From the NCBI RefSeq assembly GCF_000024105.1, contig NC_013171.1, positions 1,298,501 through 1,362,500 of the forward strand: a stretch of DNA of 64,000 nt. Reading direction: 5' to 3'. Below the pieces are notes generated by a model. It was given only the letters and a program-made list of their open reading frames with translations, ran no database searches and was not told the DNA's origin. The DNA comes from Anaerococcus prevotii DSM 20548. Lineage in GTDB: Bacteria > Bacillota > Clostridia > Tissierellales > Peptoniphilaceae. A program made the translations under genes and the position numbers. Shown here in pieces: positions 47,493-54,802 of the stretch (position 1 is the stretch's first letter; each line of letters starts with the position of its first letter).

Positions 47493-48650
47493 ATGTCAAA
47501 AAGATTTTTAACTGTTGGATCATTACTAAGAAACGAAGAACTACTAAAATATAAGAGAGAAATTGAAGGAAGAGAAGATATCACCTATCCTTTCTACGAC
47601 GACCTAGAAGGTTACAAAGAATGCGAAGATAAGTCAGTTGCTGAGATTGTCGAAAAACAATTAGACCATGGTCTCGTCCAAGTAACAGATGGTGAATATT
47701 CTAAGTCCCTATGGCACCTTGACTTCGTTTGGGGTCTTGATGGATGCGAGAGATTTATCAACAAGACTGGTTATTTCTTCAGAGAAAAAGATTCTGATGA
47801 GAAGTTCGAGACAAGAAAAGATATTGGGATTAAAATCACCGGCAAGATTTCTGGCAAAAACCACGTCTTTATCGAACATTTCAAAAGATTAAAGGACCTT
47901 GTCGATGGAAGAGCTGAGGTTAAACAATGCATCCCTTCCCCATCTCATATCTATGGTGACTTTGTAAATTCAAATGTTATAGCTGATTCCACATACAAGG
48001 ATAATGATAGTTTTGAAGCTGACCTTAAACAAGCTTACAAGGACTTCCTAGACGACTTCAAAAAAGTCGGTGGAAAAATCATCCAATTTGATGACTGTCT
48101 TTGGGAACAATTCGCTAAGGAAAACAAGGAAAACCAATACGATAACAACCAAACTGACCTTGATAAGGACCTAGCCCTTGCCCAAAAATACATCGACATC
48201 AACAACGAACTAATCGATTACGGTCACGAGCTTGGCCTTACAGTCTACACCCACAACTGTAGGGGTAACTACTCATCTAGAAACTTCTCCGATGGAACAT
48301 ATGAATCAATCGCCGACCTATTTTTCAAAAATCTAAAATACGATAGGTTCTACCTAGAATGGGACGACGAAAGAGCAGGATCAGTTAAGGCACTCGAGGC
48401 CTTCAACAACAGAGACGACGTAGAAATTGTCCTAGGCTTCCTATCAAGCAAGACCAACACCCTAGATGATGAAAAAAGAGCCTTCAACCTCTTAGAAGAG
48501 GCAAGTAAAATCATCGACAAGGACAGACTCTATCTCTCCCACCAATGTGGTTTCGCTTCATGTGACTGTGGAAACGAACTTACAGAAGAAGAACAATGGG
48601 CCAAAATAGACCAAGGTCACAGGATTGCAGAAGAATTCTGGGGCGAATAA
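47493..48650 (+). CDS. YxjG/YxjH-type MetE-like methyltransferase
   Basis: 385 residues, about half of full-length MetE: only the catalytic barrel is present. The zinc/homocysteine site is preserved as YTHNCRGN (His and Cys), FYLEWDDER (Glu) and SHQCGFASCD (Cys). Full MetE needs its N-terminal half to use methylfolate; short homologues such as B. subtilis YxjG/YxjH are methionine-regulated and their methyl donor is uncertain. The Met-specific T-box upstream fits a role in methionine synthesis or homocysteine methylation. GAGG-type ribosome site before ATG. Confidence 0.88.
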   Translation: MSKRFLTVGSLLRNEELLKYKREIEGREDITYPFYDDLEGYKECEDKSVAEIVEKQLDHGLVQVTDGEYSKSLWHLDFVWGLDGCERFINKTGYFFREKDSDEKFETRKDIGIKITGKISGKNHVFIEHFKRLKDLVDGRAEVKQCIPSPSHIYGDFVNSNVIADSTYKDNDSFEADLKQAYKDFLDDFKKVGGKIIQFDDCLWEQFAKENKENQYDNNQTDLDKDLALAQKYIDINNELIDYGHELGLTVYTHNCRGNYSSRNFSDGTYESIADLFFKNLKYDRFYLEWDDERAGSVKALEAFNNRDDVEIVLGFLSSKTNTLDDEKRAFNLLEEASKIIDKDRLYLSHQCGFASCDCGNELTEEEQWAKIDQGHRIAEEFWGE

Positions 48651-49384
48651 TGACAGACCCATCCAAACTATTAAAAGAGTTAAAAGATAAGAAGTGGATA
48701 AGCCTAAGTCATGTCGTAACAAGTAACATCCCCCACTTCGAAGCCTTTAACCCACTAAGAACAAAAGACATAGCGACAATAGACGAAGACGGATTTTGGG
48801 GTAACGAAATTACAATCGGAAGCCAATACGGCACCCATATCGACGCCCCAAACCACTTCGCCAAAGGCACAAGAACCCTCCTCCAAATCCCCTTTGCCGA
48901 AAGATGCCTTCCCCTATATGTAATAGATATCTCTAATAAAGTAGAAAAAAATCCTGACTACGAGATCACAAAAGAAGACATCCTAGAATTCGAAGAAGAA
49001 AATGGAAAAATCAAAGCTAAGTCCTTCGTTGCCCTAAGAACAGACTGGTCCAAAAAATTTGGCGACAAGGACGCCTTCATCAACAAGGACGATAAAGGAA
49101 TCGAGCATACTCCTGGCTGGTCCCTAGAAGCCTTGAAGTTCCTCCACGAAGAAAGAGACGTCACAGCCATAGGCCACGAAACCCTAAACACCGACTCAGG
49201 CCTCAAACTCTACGAAAACAAGGCCCTAGAAGCGGAATACTACTGGCTAAGCCAAGACAAATACCAAGTCGAAGTCCTAACAAATCTAGACAAGCTCCCA
49301 CAAACAGGAGCAATAATAACAATCTCCTACCCACAAATATCAGGAATCTCAGGATTTTCTGCAGAAGTTAACGCAATATACTAA
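48650..49384 (+). CDS. Cyclase-family (kynurenine formamidase-like) metal hydrolase
   Basis: 244 residues from an ATG sharing its A with the stop of the MetE-like gene (TAATG), so translation is coupled. The metal motif YGTHIDAPNHF (H-x-D-x-x-x-H) and later TAIGHETLNTDSG mark the cyclase/formamidase superfamily, which hydrolyses amides or lactones. An in-frame longer version would start inside the upstream gene and is not needed. Its place in a Met-regulated operon suggests an intermediate of sulfur amino acid metabolism; not established. Confidence 0.88.
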   Translation: MTDPSKLLKELKDKKWISLSHVVTSNIPHFEAFNPLRTKDIATIDEDGFWGNEITIGSQYGTHIDAPNHFAKGTRTLLQIPFAERCLPLYVIDISNKVEKNPDYEITKEDILEFEEENGKIKAKSFVALRTDWSKKFGDKDAFINKDDKGIEHTPGWSLEALKFLHEERDVTAIGHETLNTDSGLKLYENKALEAEYYWLSQDKYQVEVLTNLDKLPQTGAIITISYPQISGISGFSAEVNAIY

Positions 49385-49411
49385 ACAATTACAAAATTTA
49401 ATATCTCCTAC

Positions 49412-49437
49412 AAAGCCCGGCAAAGACCGGGCTTTTC
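49412..49437 (+). terminator. Rho-independent terminator
   Basis: AAAGCCCGG, loop CAAAGA, CCGGGCTTTT, 28 bp after the cyclase stop. Confidence 0.9.
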
Positions 49438-49465
49438 ATGTGGGAAAATAAGATAATTGTAAGAT

Positions 49466-49990
49466 GAGATCTCTTGACTATACTCAATGGTAGGTAAATT
49501 TAATAGATATCTCGACTTATGCTCGAGATAAGGACGTGAGAAAACATAGTTTACTTTCTATTTCCCCTTACCTCGACCGAAGCGGAGAGGTCTCACGCAA
49601 ATACCTACATCAAATAATAATATATATACTCAGAAATCAATCTCAAAAAACAGTTATTCCATCTCGACAGAGCGCAGCGACGAGAGATCTACAGTCTATG
49701 ATGACACGTAGATCTTAAAGATTAAGTCATCTACTTAAATCTATAACTAACAAATTCTCCAATCAAACACGTCCCAAAGTTCTGTAGACCTCTCGTCGCT
49801 TCCTCGTGGAAGCTCTGTCGAGGTGGAGAATAAGGAATTTTTATAATAAAAGATACAGATTATAGTACGAGATATCTCGACTACGCTCGATATAAGGGTG
49901 GGTGGAAGGAAGACAAAGTTTTCTCTCATACTCCAAGCACCTGTCTCAACTCACACTCGAGAAGTGATAGTAAAATCATAATTATTTTAA
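49466..49990. repeat. Mosaic palindromic repeat cluster 5
   Basis: Two diverged leaders (about 49468 and 49502), module D (49570-49591, ACCTC/GAGGT), module B (49659-49826) in which both arms carry the alternative insert: left CGACAGAGC..GCGACGAGAG, right CTCTCGTCGC..GCTCTGTCG, i.e. matching changes in both arms; then another leader (49868-49895). No gene. Confidence 0.85.
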
Positions 49991-50088
49991 ATCTTACAAT
50001 TAAATCAAATTTACAATTAACGCATTGTTATTCAAAACATCATTTTTAGTACATTTTTCCAAACATATCCCTTATCTTGTTATCTATA

Positions 50089-50117
50089 TTGACAAATCAC
50101 CCCATCACTGATATCAT
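50089..50117 (+). promoter_or_regulatory. Sigma-A-type promoter
   Basis: TTGACA, 17 bp, TATCAT, about 28 bp before the ATG of the HTH-dehydrogenase fusion; so the true start is downstream of the longest open frame. Confidence 0.8.
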
Positions 50118-50145
50118 ATATCCATCAGAAAAGTTAGGAGACAAA

Positions 50146-51621
50146 ATGAAAAAATTATCTATAGAGAAATTGGCAGATACTGTCATTAACAAGAGAAAAG
50201 AAAAAGGAATAACTCAAAAAAGTCTTGCTGATACTACTGGTATCAACAGGGCTATGATCAGTCGTTTGGAATCATGCGACTACACACCTTCTATCGACCA
50301 GCTACAAGCTATAGGAGAAGTCTTGGACTTTGAAGTAGTTGATATGTTTGAGGAAGAAACTTACGAAAAAGAAATTAAATCAGACAAAAAATACAAGATA
50401 GCTGTTGCAGGAACTGGATATGTAGGTATGTCCATTGCGACCCTCCTATCCCAACATAATGAGGTTACTGCAGTTGATATTGTAGAAGAAAAGGTAGAGA
50501 AGATTAATAATAAGATCTCTCCTATCCAGGATGATTATATAGAAAAATATCTCGAAGAAAAGGACCTAAATTTAAGAGCAACCATAGATGGAGAGGCTGC
50601 CTACAAGGATGCTGACTTTGTAGTAATCGCAGCTCCTACCAACTACGATAGCAAGAAGAACTTTTTCGATTGCTCTGCTGTAGAAGATGTAATCGAGCTT
50701 GTCCTTAAGGTCAATCCAGAAGCTACTATGATTATCAAATCCACTATCCCAGTTGGTTACACTAGAGAAATTAGGGAAAGATATGAGACAGATAAGATTA
50801 TCTTTAGCCCAGAATTCCTTCGTGAATCCAAGGCTCTTTACGACAATCTCTACCCTTCAAGAATCATTGTATCATGCGATGATCAAAGTAGGGATAAGGC
50901 AGAAATATTTGCAAATCTCCTTAAAGAAGGCGCCATCAAAAAGGACATCCCTACCCTCTTTATGGGTTTTACAGAGGCAGAAGCAGTCAAGCTTTTCGCA
51001 AACACCTACCTCGCCCTTCGTGTATCCTACTTCAACGAACTTGATACCTACGCAGAAAGCAAGGGACTAAATACAGAAGAGATCATCAACGGAGTATGCC
51101 TAGATCCAAGAATAGGCACCCACTACAACAACCCTTCCTTTGGCTATGGTGGATACTGCCTGCCAAAAGATACCAAACAACTTCTAGCAAACTTCGACAA
51201 GGTCCCACAAAACATGATCTCCGCAATCGTAGACTCCAATAGGACCAGAAAGGACTTCATAGCAGATCAAGTCCTAAACATAGCAGGCTACTACGATTAC
51301 AATTCAGACGACCAGTATCAACCAGAAATGGAAAAAGACTGTGTAATAGGAGTCTACAGACTCACCATGAAGTCAAACTCAGACAACTTCCGCCAATCCT
51401 CTATCCAAGGAGTTATGAAAAGAATCAAGGCCAAGGGAGCAAAGGTAATAATCTACGAACCAACCCTAGAAGACGGTGACACCTTCTTTGGATCTTTAGT
51501 AGTAAACAACCTAAACAAATTCAAAAAAATGAGCCAGGCAATAATAGCCAACAGGTACGACGAGAGCCTAGACGATGTGATGGAGAAGGTATACACGAGG
51601 GATATATTTAAGAGAGACTAG
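50146..51621 (+). CDS. XRE-type HTH fused to UDP-glucose 6-dehydrogenase-family enzyme
   Basis: 491 residues from the ATG after TTAGGAGACAA. Residues about 8-66 are a Cro/CI-type helix-turn-helix ([20 protein letters not shown]). After a short acidic linker, residues 84-491 form a nucleotide-sugar dehydrogenase: GTGYVG (89-94), [27 protein letters not shown] and the catalytic-Cys loop [15 protein letters not shown]. The enzyme part oxidises UDP-glucose or a related sugar nucleotide to the uronate. Fusion with a DNA-binding domain suggests substrate- or NAD-linked autoregulation. It stands alone between repeats, far from the glycan locus at 59-64 kb. Confidence 0.93.
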   Translation: MKKLSIEKLADTVINKRKEKGITQKSLADTTGINRAMISRLESCDYTPSIDQLQAIGEVLDFEVVDMFEEETYEKEIKSDKKYKIAVAGTGYVGMSIATLLSQHNEVTAVDIVEEKVEKINNKISPIQDDYIEKYLEEKDLNLRATIDGEAAYKDADFVVIAAPTNYDSKKNFFDCSAVEDVIELVLKVNPEATMIIKSTIPVGYTREIRERYETDKIIFSPEFLRESKALYDNLYPSRIIVSCDDQSRDKAEIFANLLKEGAIKKDIPTLFMGFTEAEAVKLFANTYLALRVSYFNELDTYAESKGLNTEEIINGVCLDPRIGTHYNNPSFGYGGYCLPKDTKQLLANFDKVPQNMISAIVDSNRTRKDFIADQVLNIAGYYDYNSDDQYQPEMEKDCVIGVYRLTMKSNSDNFRQSSIQGVMKRIKAKGAKVIIYEPTLEDGDTFFGSLVVNNLNKFKKMSQAIIANRYDESLDDVMEKVYTRDIFKRD

Positions 51622-51630
51622 GAAATTTTA

Positions 51631-52500
51631 AGATGTCTCGACTTACGCTCGACATAAGGGTAAGGAGGGAAAGCTCGCTTTCCTAACCCTTCCCTTGCTT
51701 CGACCAACGTGGAGAAGCCTCTTGAGAAATAGTAAAAGTATAATTCTTTAAGGCTGAGCATTGTAGTATTTCACACAATAACCGCCATCTCGAGCTTGTC
51801 GAGAGATCTACAGTCTATAATGACATGTAGATATATAAGTTCAAGTTATCTATGTAAATACCTAAATAGAAAAATCACCGTACAAAAATGTCCCAAGGTT
51901 CTGTAGACCTCTCACGTAAAGTTCGAGGTGGAGAGGTAAACAAGGAAGGAAAACTCGCTTTTCCTACCCCTTCACTTACCTCGACCGAAGCGGAGAGGTC
52001 TCATGTGTTATATTAGAAGTGCAAATAATTAAAAACTTTGAAATATAGTAATTCAAACAATTATTGCCATCTCGAAGGAGGCACGACTGAGAGATCTACA
52101 GTCTATGATGACATGTAGATATATAAGTTCAAGTTATCTATGTAAATAAATCAATAACTAGATCTCCAACCAAACATGTCCCAAGGTTCTGTAGACCTCT
52201 CGTCGCTTCCTCGTGGAAGCTCTGTCGAGGTGGCGAAGTAAGGAAAATTTTTTTAAAAAATACAGATTATGGTACGAGATATCTCGACTTCGCTCGACAT
52301 AAGGGGAAAGAAAACAAAGTTTTTTCTCCTTTTCCCTTGTTTCGAAACAAGCCCGTCCGGCTAGTAGAGGACTGGAGAAACCTCATTAAAATTATTAGAA
52401 CGCCATTTGGCGTTCTTTTGCCCTTTGTTCCTAAGAAACAAAAGTCACTACACTATTTATCTTTCATACAAACAGTGGCCAAACATGAGGAATCCCTAAC
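51631..52500. repeat. Mosaic palindromic repeat cluster 6
   Basis: Leader (51631-51660); module D (51697-51718, GCTTC/GAAGC); module B (51785-51931, left arm CCATCTCGAGCTTGTCGAG, right arm GTTCGAGGTGG); D (51978-51999, ACCTC/GAGGT); a second B (52067-52233, same hybrid arms as cluster 3); leader (52275-52300); D (52340-52382, GTTTC/GAAAC with GTCCGGC insert); and module C (52385-52475). This is the longest run of consecutive modules in the window; no gene. Confidence 0.87.
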
Positions 52501-52541
52501 AACAAAACACCAGCCCTCAGGCTGGTGTCCTTTTTATTTAC

Positions 52542-52760
52542 TTATCTAATATTAAATTCTTGAGTTTCCACATTTTCCAAGTAGGCTTTTACTTTCTTGC
52601 TTACCTTGCCGTCTTTGGTAGCGAGGGCTTCTGATGCTATGATCTCATCCATAGCTTGGTTTACTCCTGCATCATCGATTCCCTCTTTTGGGTTGTCTAT
52701 TGATATCATTCTTTTTGTTCCCTTGTCGTCTGCGAATTGTAGTTTTAGTCTTTTAGTCAT
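52542..52760 (-). CDS. DUF2922 family small protein
   Basis: 72 residues. KRLKLQFADDKGTKRMISIDNPKEGIDD and AMDEIIASEAL match DUF2922. It is 14 bp downstream of the DUF1659 gene; the two are almost always paired in Bacillota. Function unknown. A perfect AGGAGG precedes it. Confidence 0.85.
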   Translation of the reverse strand: MTKRLKLQFADDKGTKRMISIDNPKEGIDDAGVNQAMDEIIASEALATKDGKVSKKVKAYLENVETQEFNIR

Positions 52761-52774
52761 ATGCTAGTACCTCC

Positions 52775-52966
52775 TTATGCTAACTCTTTTGTTTCTATCT
52801 TGTAAGCCTTGTGCTCATTTGCATTAGTCAATCCCACATAGGCTTGGGCGAATTTCTTAAGTCCTTCGTCTGCTACTCCAGCTACTAGGCTTGAAAATGT
52901 CCTAGATAAGGACTTTGCCTTGCCAGTTATTTCTTCTACGATGTCATAAACAATTTTTAATTTCAT
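52775..52966 (-). CDS. DUF1659 family small protein
   Basis: 63 residues. The core SLSRTFSSLVAGVADEGLKKFAQAYVGLTN is the DUF1659 pattern. First gene of a pair with DUF2922, preceded within about 40 bp by the 36-bp promoter-like motif at 53003-53038. Function unknown. Confidence 0.85.
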   Translation of the reverse strand: MKLKIVYDIVEEITGKAKSLSRTFSSLVAGVADEGLKKFAQAYVGLTNANEHKAYKIETKELA

Positions 52967-53002
52967 ATTTACTCCTTTATTTTTCTTATTTTGTGGGCCC
53001 TA

Positions 53003-53038
53003 CACTTATATATAGAATTTTTCGTCAAATCTTCCCGA
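53003..53038 (-). promoter_or_regulatory. Candidate promoter of the divergent sigma factor, copy 1
   Basis: Minus strand: TCGGGAAGATT, 10 variable bases, TTCTATATATAAGTG. The same boxes with the same spacing occur at 54066-54101. It would start transcription about 30 bp before the DUF1659 ATG. Confidence 0.65.
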
Positions 53039-53056
53039 CTTTTTTAATAATTTTTT

Positions 53057-53743
53057 CTAAATATCTATCCAAGTATTGTCCTCGCTGTCTTTGTAGGCGA
53101 CATATCTTCTAAGACCACTATCTTTTCCTATATAAGATAGCCAATAGTATCCTTCATTTTCTATCAGATAATCATAATATATCTTATCTCCAGGACAATA
53201 GTGGGTTATGATATCACTATTTGTCGAGGGTCTCTCTCTAACATTAGTTATAGCATGGACTAGGGCACATCCCTTCTTCCACACTCCCCTACTTGGAGAA
53301 ATTCTCCCGATAGGTCTAAAGTACCTCTCCTCGGATGATCTCCTACAGTTTAGATAATATCCTATAAAGGAAGCCTCATCATTTATGGAGACCCCATTGT
53401 TGGTGTAATTACAATGAATTATGGATCCCTTCCTTAGAAAAATCCCCGTATGGCCATAGGCTCCGGCGGAATGGCCTTCGATTCCCCTTATGAATATGTC
53501 TCCCCTTCTTACATCTCTATAATCATAAATCTCCCTAAAGACTCTTCCCTTTAGCTTATATAGAGATTCAGTATTGCCAATCCTCGTCTCCTTTGGGAGA
53601 AATCCCCCAGCTATCAAAGCATAGTAGACAAAGGACGAACAGTCCAAGGCCTCTGGCCCCAGCCTTTGGGGATAGGCCATAGAGTAGGTCACCTTGTGAT
53701 GCTTGGATAAGGCGAAGGCAATCATTCTATCAACACTTGTCAT
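53057..53743 (-). CDS. Phage-type NlpC/P60-like peptidoglycan amidohydrolase with SH3-like tail
   Basis: 228 residues. EALDCSSFVYYAL gives the catalytic Cys, and YGHTGIFL the catalytic His; RRGDIFIRG lies between, as in the bacteriophage amidase_5/NlpC-P60 fold. The C-terminal part (about 165-228; ITNVRERPSTNSDIITHYCPGDKIYYD) is a bacterial SH3-like cell-wall-binding domain. There is no signal peptide, so release would need a holin or lysis. It sits 22 bp downstream of the YvrJ-like peptide, a holin-like arrangement. Confidence 0.87.
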   Translation of the reverse strand: MTSVDRMIAFALSKHHKVTYSMAYPQRLGPEALDCSSFVYYALIAGGFLPKETRIGNTESLYKLKGRVFREIYDYRDVRRGDIFIRGIEGHSAGAYGHTGIFLRKGSIIHCNYTNNGVSINDEASFIGYYLNCRRSSEERYFRPIGRISPSRGVWKKGCALVHAITNVRERPSTNSDIITHYCPGDKIYYDYLIENEGYYWLSYIGKDSGLRRYVAYKDSEDNTWIDI

Positions 53744-53764
53744 AAATCCTCCTTTTACCTGGCC

Positions 53765-53896
53765 CTAGGCCAGGCTCTTTTTAATTTCATTAGTATCGAT
53801 CAATATCCTGTCTATCTTCCCATTGATTTGGAAGATTAAAATAAGACAAATGGCCACAGGAAAGCCTAGTTCACTAATAATCTTAATGATGTCCAT
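53765..53896 (-). CDS. YvrJ-family small membrane peptide
   Basis: 43 residues, MDIIKIISELGFPVAICLIL at the start: one membrane segment (about 9-24) followed by a charged amphipathic tail (GKIDRILIDTNEIKKSLA). The G-F-P near the start and overall plan match B. subtilis YvrJ and resemble BhlA/UviB holin-like peptides. The stop overlaps a CCTGGCCctaGGCCAGG palindrome. The RBS is weak: the leader ends in AATAAGGT before ATG. Too short for routine gene calls. Confidence 0.72.
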   Translation of the reverse strand: MDIIKIISELGFPVAICLILIFQINGKIDRILIDTNEIKKSLA

Positions 53897-54060
53897 ACCT
53901 TATTCGGCTTAGGATGCTCTGATGATTATGCTATGGAAAATCCTTCCATAATCAAAAGACACAAGTCCTTTTCTTCTAGTCTCATAAGTCCAAGGATATG
54001 AGAGAAGACAGAAAGTGCGCCACTCCTTTCTTTTAAATTTTTTGCCTAAAGGCTAAACCT
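53897..54060 (-). ncRNA. Structured leader RNA of the YvrJ-amidase operon
   Basis: Gene-free gap between the promoter motif and YvrJ-like ATG. On the minus strand consecutive hairpins are seen: GCCTTTAGGC (about 54044-54053); GAAAG/CTTTC (54011-54030); CTTCTCTCAT/ATGAG-act-AGAAG (53973-54007); AAAAGGAC/GTCTTTT (53954-53972); and TGATTATGGAA/TTCCATAgCATAATCA (53923-53954). Such dense pairing in about 130 nt suggests a selected RNA: riboswitch-like leader, thermosensor or processed sRNA. A frame without start codon (…MRLEEKDLCLLIMEGFSIA) runs through it. Confidence 0.6.
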
Positions 54061-54065
54061 CCTTT

Positions 54066-54101
54066 CACATATATATAGAAAAATAAGCCCAATCTTCCCG
54101 A
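54066..54101 (-). promoter_or_regulatory. Candidate promoter of the divergent sigma factor, copy 2
   Basis: Minus strand: TCGGGAAGATT, 10 bases, TTCTATATATATGTG, the same as copy 1 in 25 of the 26 box positions. It points into the structured leader and the YvrJ-amidase genes. Confidence 0.65.
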
Positions 54102-54257
54102 TTAGGCTTTCAGACTTTTATTGTCTATTTTTATTTCATAAATGGCTTTTAGACAGATTAAGACCAAATAAGAGCACTTTATCCAATTAAACTTTTCTTT
54201 CCAAATAGTCTATTATGTAGGTGTCGACACAAAGAGAGCTCTCGGAAAGGAAATATT

Positions 54258-54773
54258 ATGAAAATAACTTTGGACAATTCCGAGAAGATACTAGCAGCCT
54301 ACAAGCCGCTAATACTAAAGACAGTCAAACAATTTGGAGCCTTCGAAGAAGAAGAATCCATAGACGAAGCAAGAATGATCCTGATTGATGCCATAGGCAC
54401 ATATGATGATACAAAGGGAACCTTCGGCACCTATGCCAAAAACCTCCTCCGCTACCACTTCCTAGACAAGGCCAAGCTACCAAAAGCTAGATCAATCTAC
54501 GAAGAAGATGAGGAGAAAAATTCAATTATAGACCTCCTCGAAGCAGAGGAAGATACAGAAGAAATAATAATGGCAGAAGAAAGGAAAAAGGAAATCTTAG
54601 CAAACTTAGGAAAAATAAACAAGAAAAACTCCCAAATCCTAAAACTAAAATTCTACCAAGACCTAACAAACAAAGAAATAGGCCAAATAATGAACATCTC
54701 CACCAAAACAGTCTTCAACAGAATAAGCATGGGGCTAAAAGAAATGAGGGAAATAATGGTGGGAGAAATATAA
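54258..54773 (+). CDS. RNA polymerase sigma-70-family factor (SigO/UviA-like small sigma)
   Basis: 171 residues. Region 2 is in about 30-75 (SIDEARMILIDAIGTYDDTKGTFGTYAKNLL) and region 4 in about 105-165 with helix-turn-helix LTNKEIGQIMNISTKTVFNRIS. It lacks sigma-1.1 and region 3. Preceded by GGAAAGGAAATATT. It is divergent from the YvrJ/amidase and DUF1659/DUF2922 genes, whose upstream regions share a specific motif, so these are its likely targets. In B. subtilis YvrJ is next to the SigO/RsoA genes, a comparable association. Confidence 0.85.
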   Translation: MKITLDNSEKILAAYKPLILKTVKQFGAFEEEESIDEARMILIDAIGTYDDTKGTFGTYAKNLLRYHFLDKAKLPKARSIYEEDEEKNSIIDLLEAEEDTEEIIMAEERKKEILANLGKINKKNSQILKLKFYQDLTNKEIGQIMNISTKTVFNRISMGLKEMREIMVGEI

Positions 54774-54802
54774 GCCCCGACAAAGCTAGAATAAATAAAT
54801 AA

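Noticed and set aside
49747-49929. Minus-strand open frame in repeat cluster 5
   Set aside because: Reads through module B arm; similar frame in cluster 1 for the same reason.
50077-50145. Longer N-terminus of the HTH-dehydrogenase fusion
   Set aside because: The extension contains the TTGACA/TATCAT promoter; the ATG at 50146 has the ribosome site.
53057-53743. Prophage remnant
   Set aside because: The amidase is phage-like, but no other phage gene, integrase or attachment site is present; the neighbours are small chromosomal families and a sigma factor.
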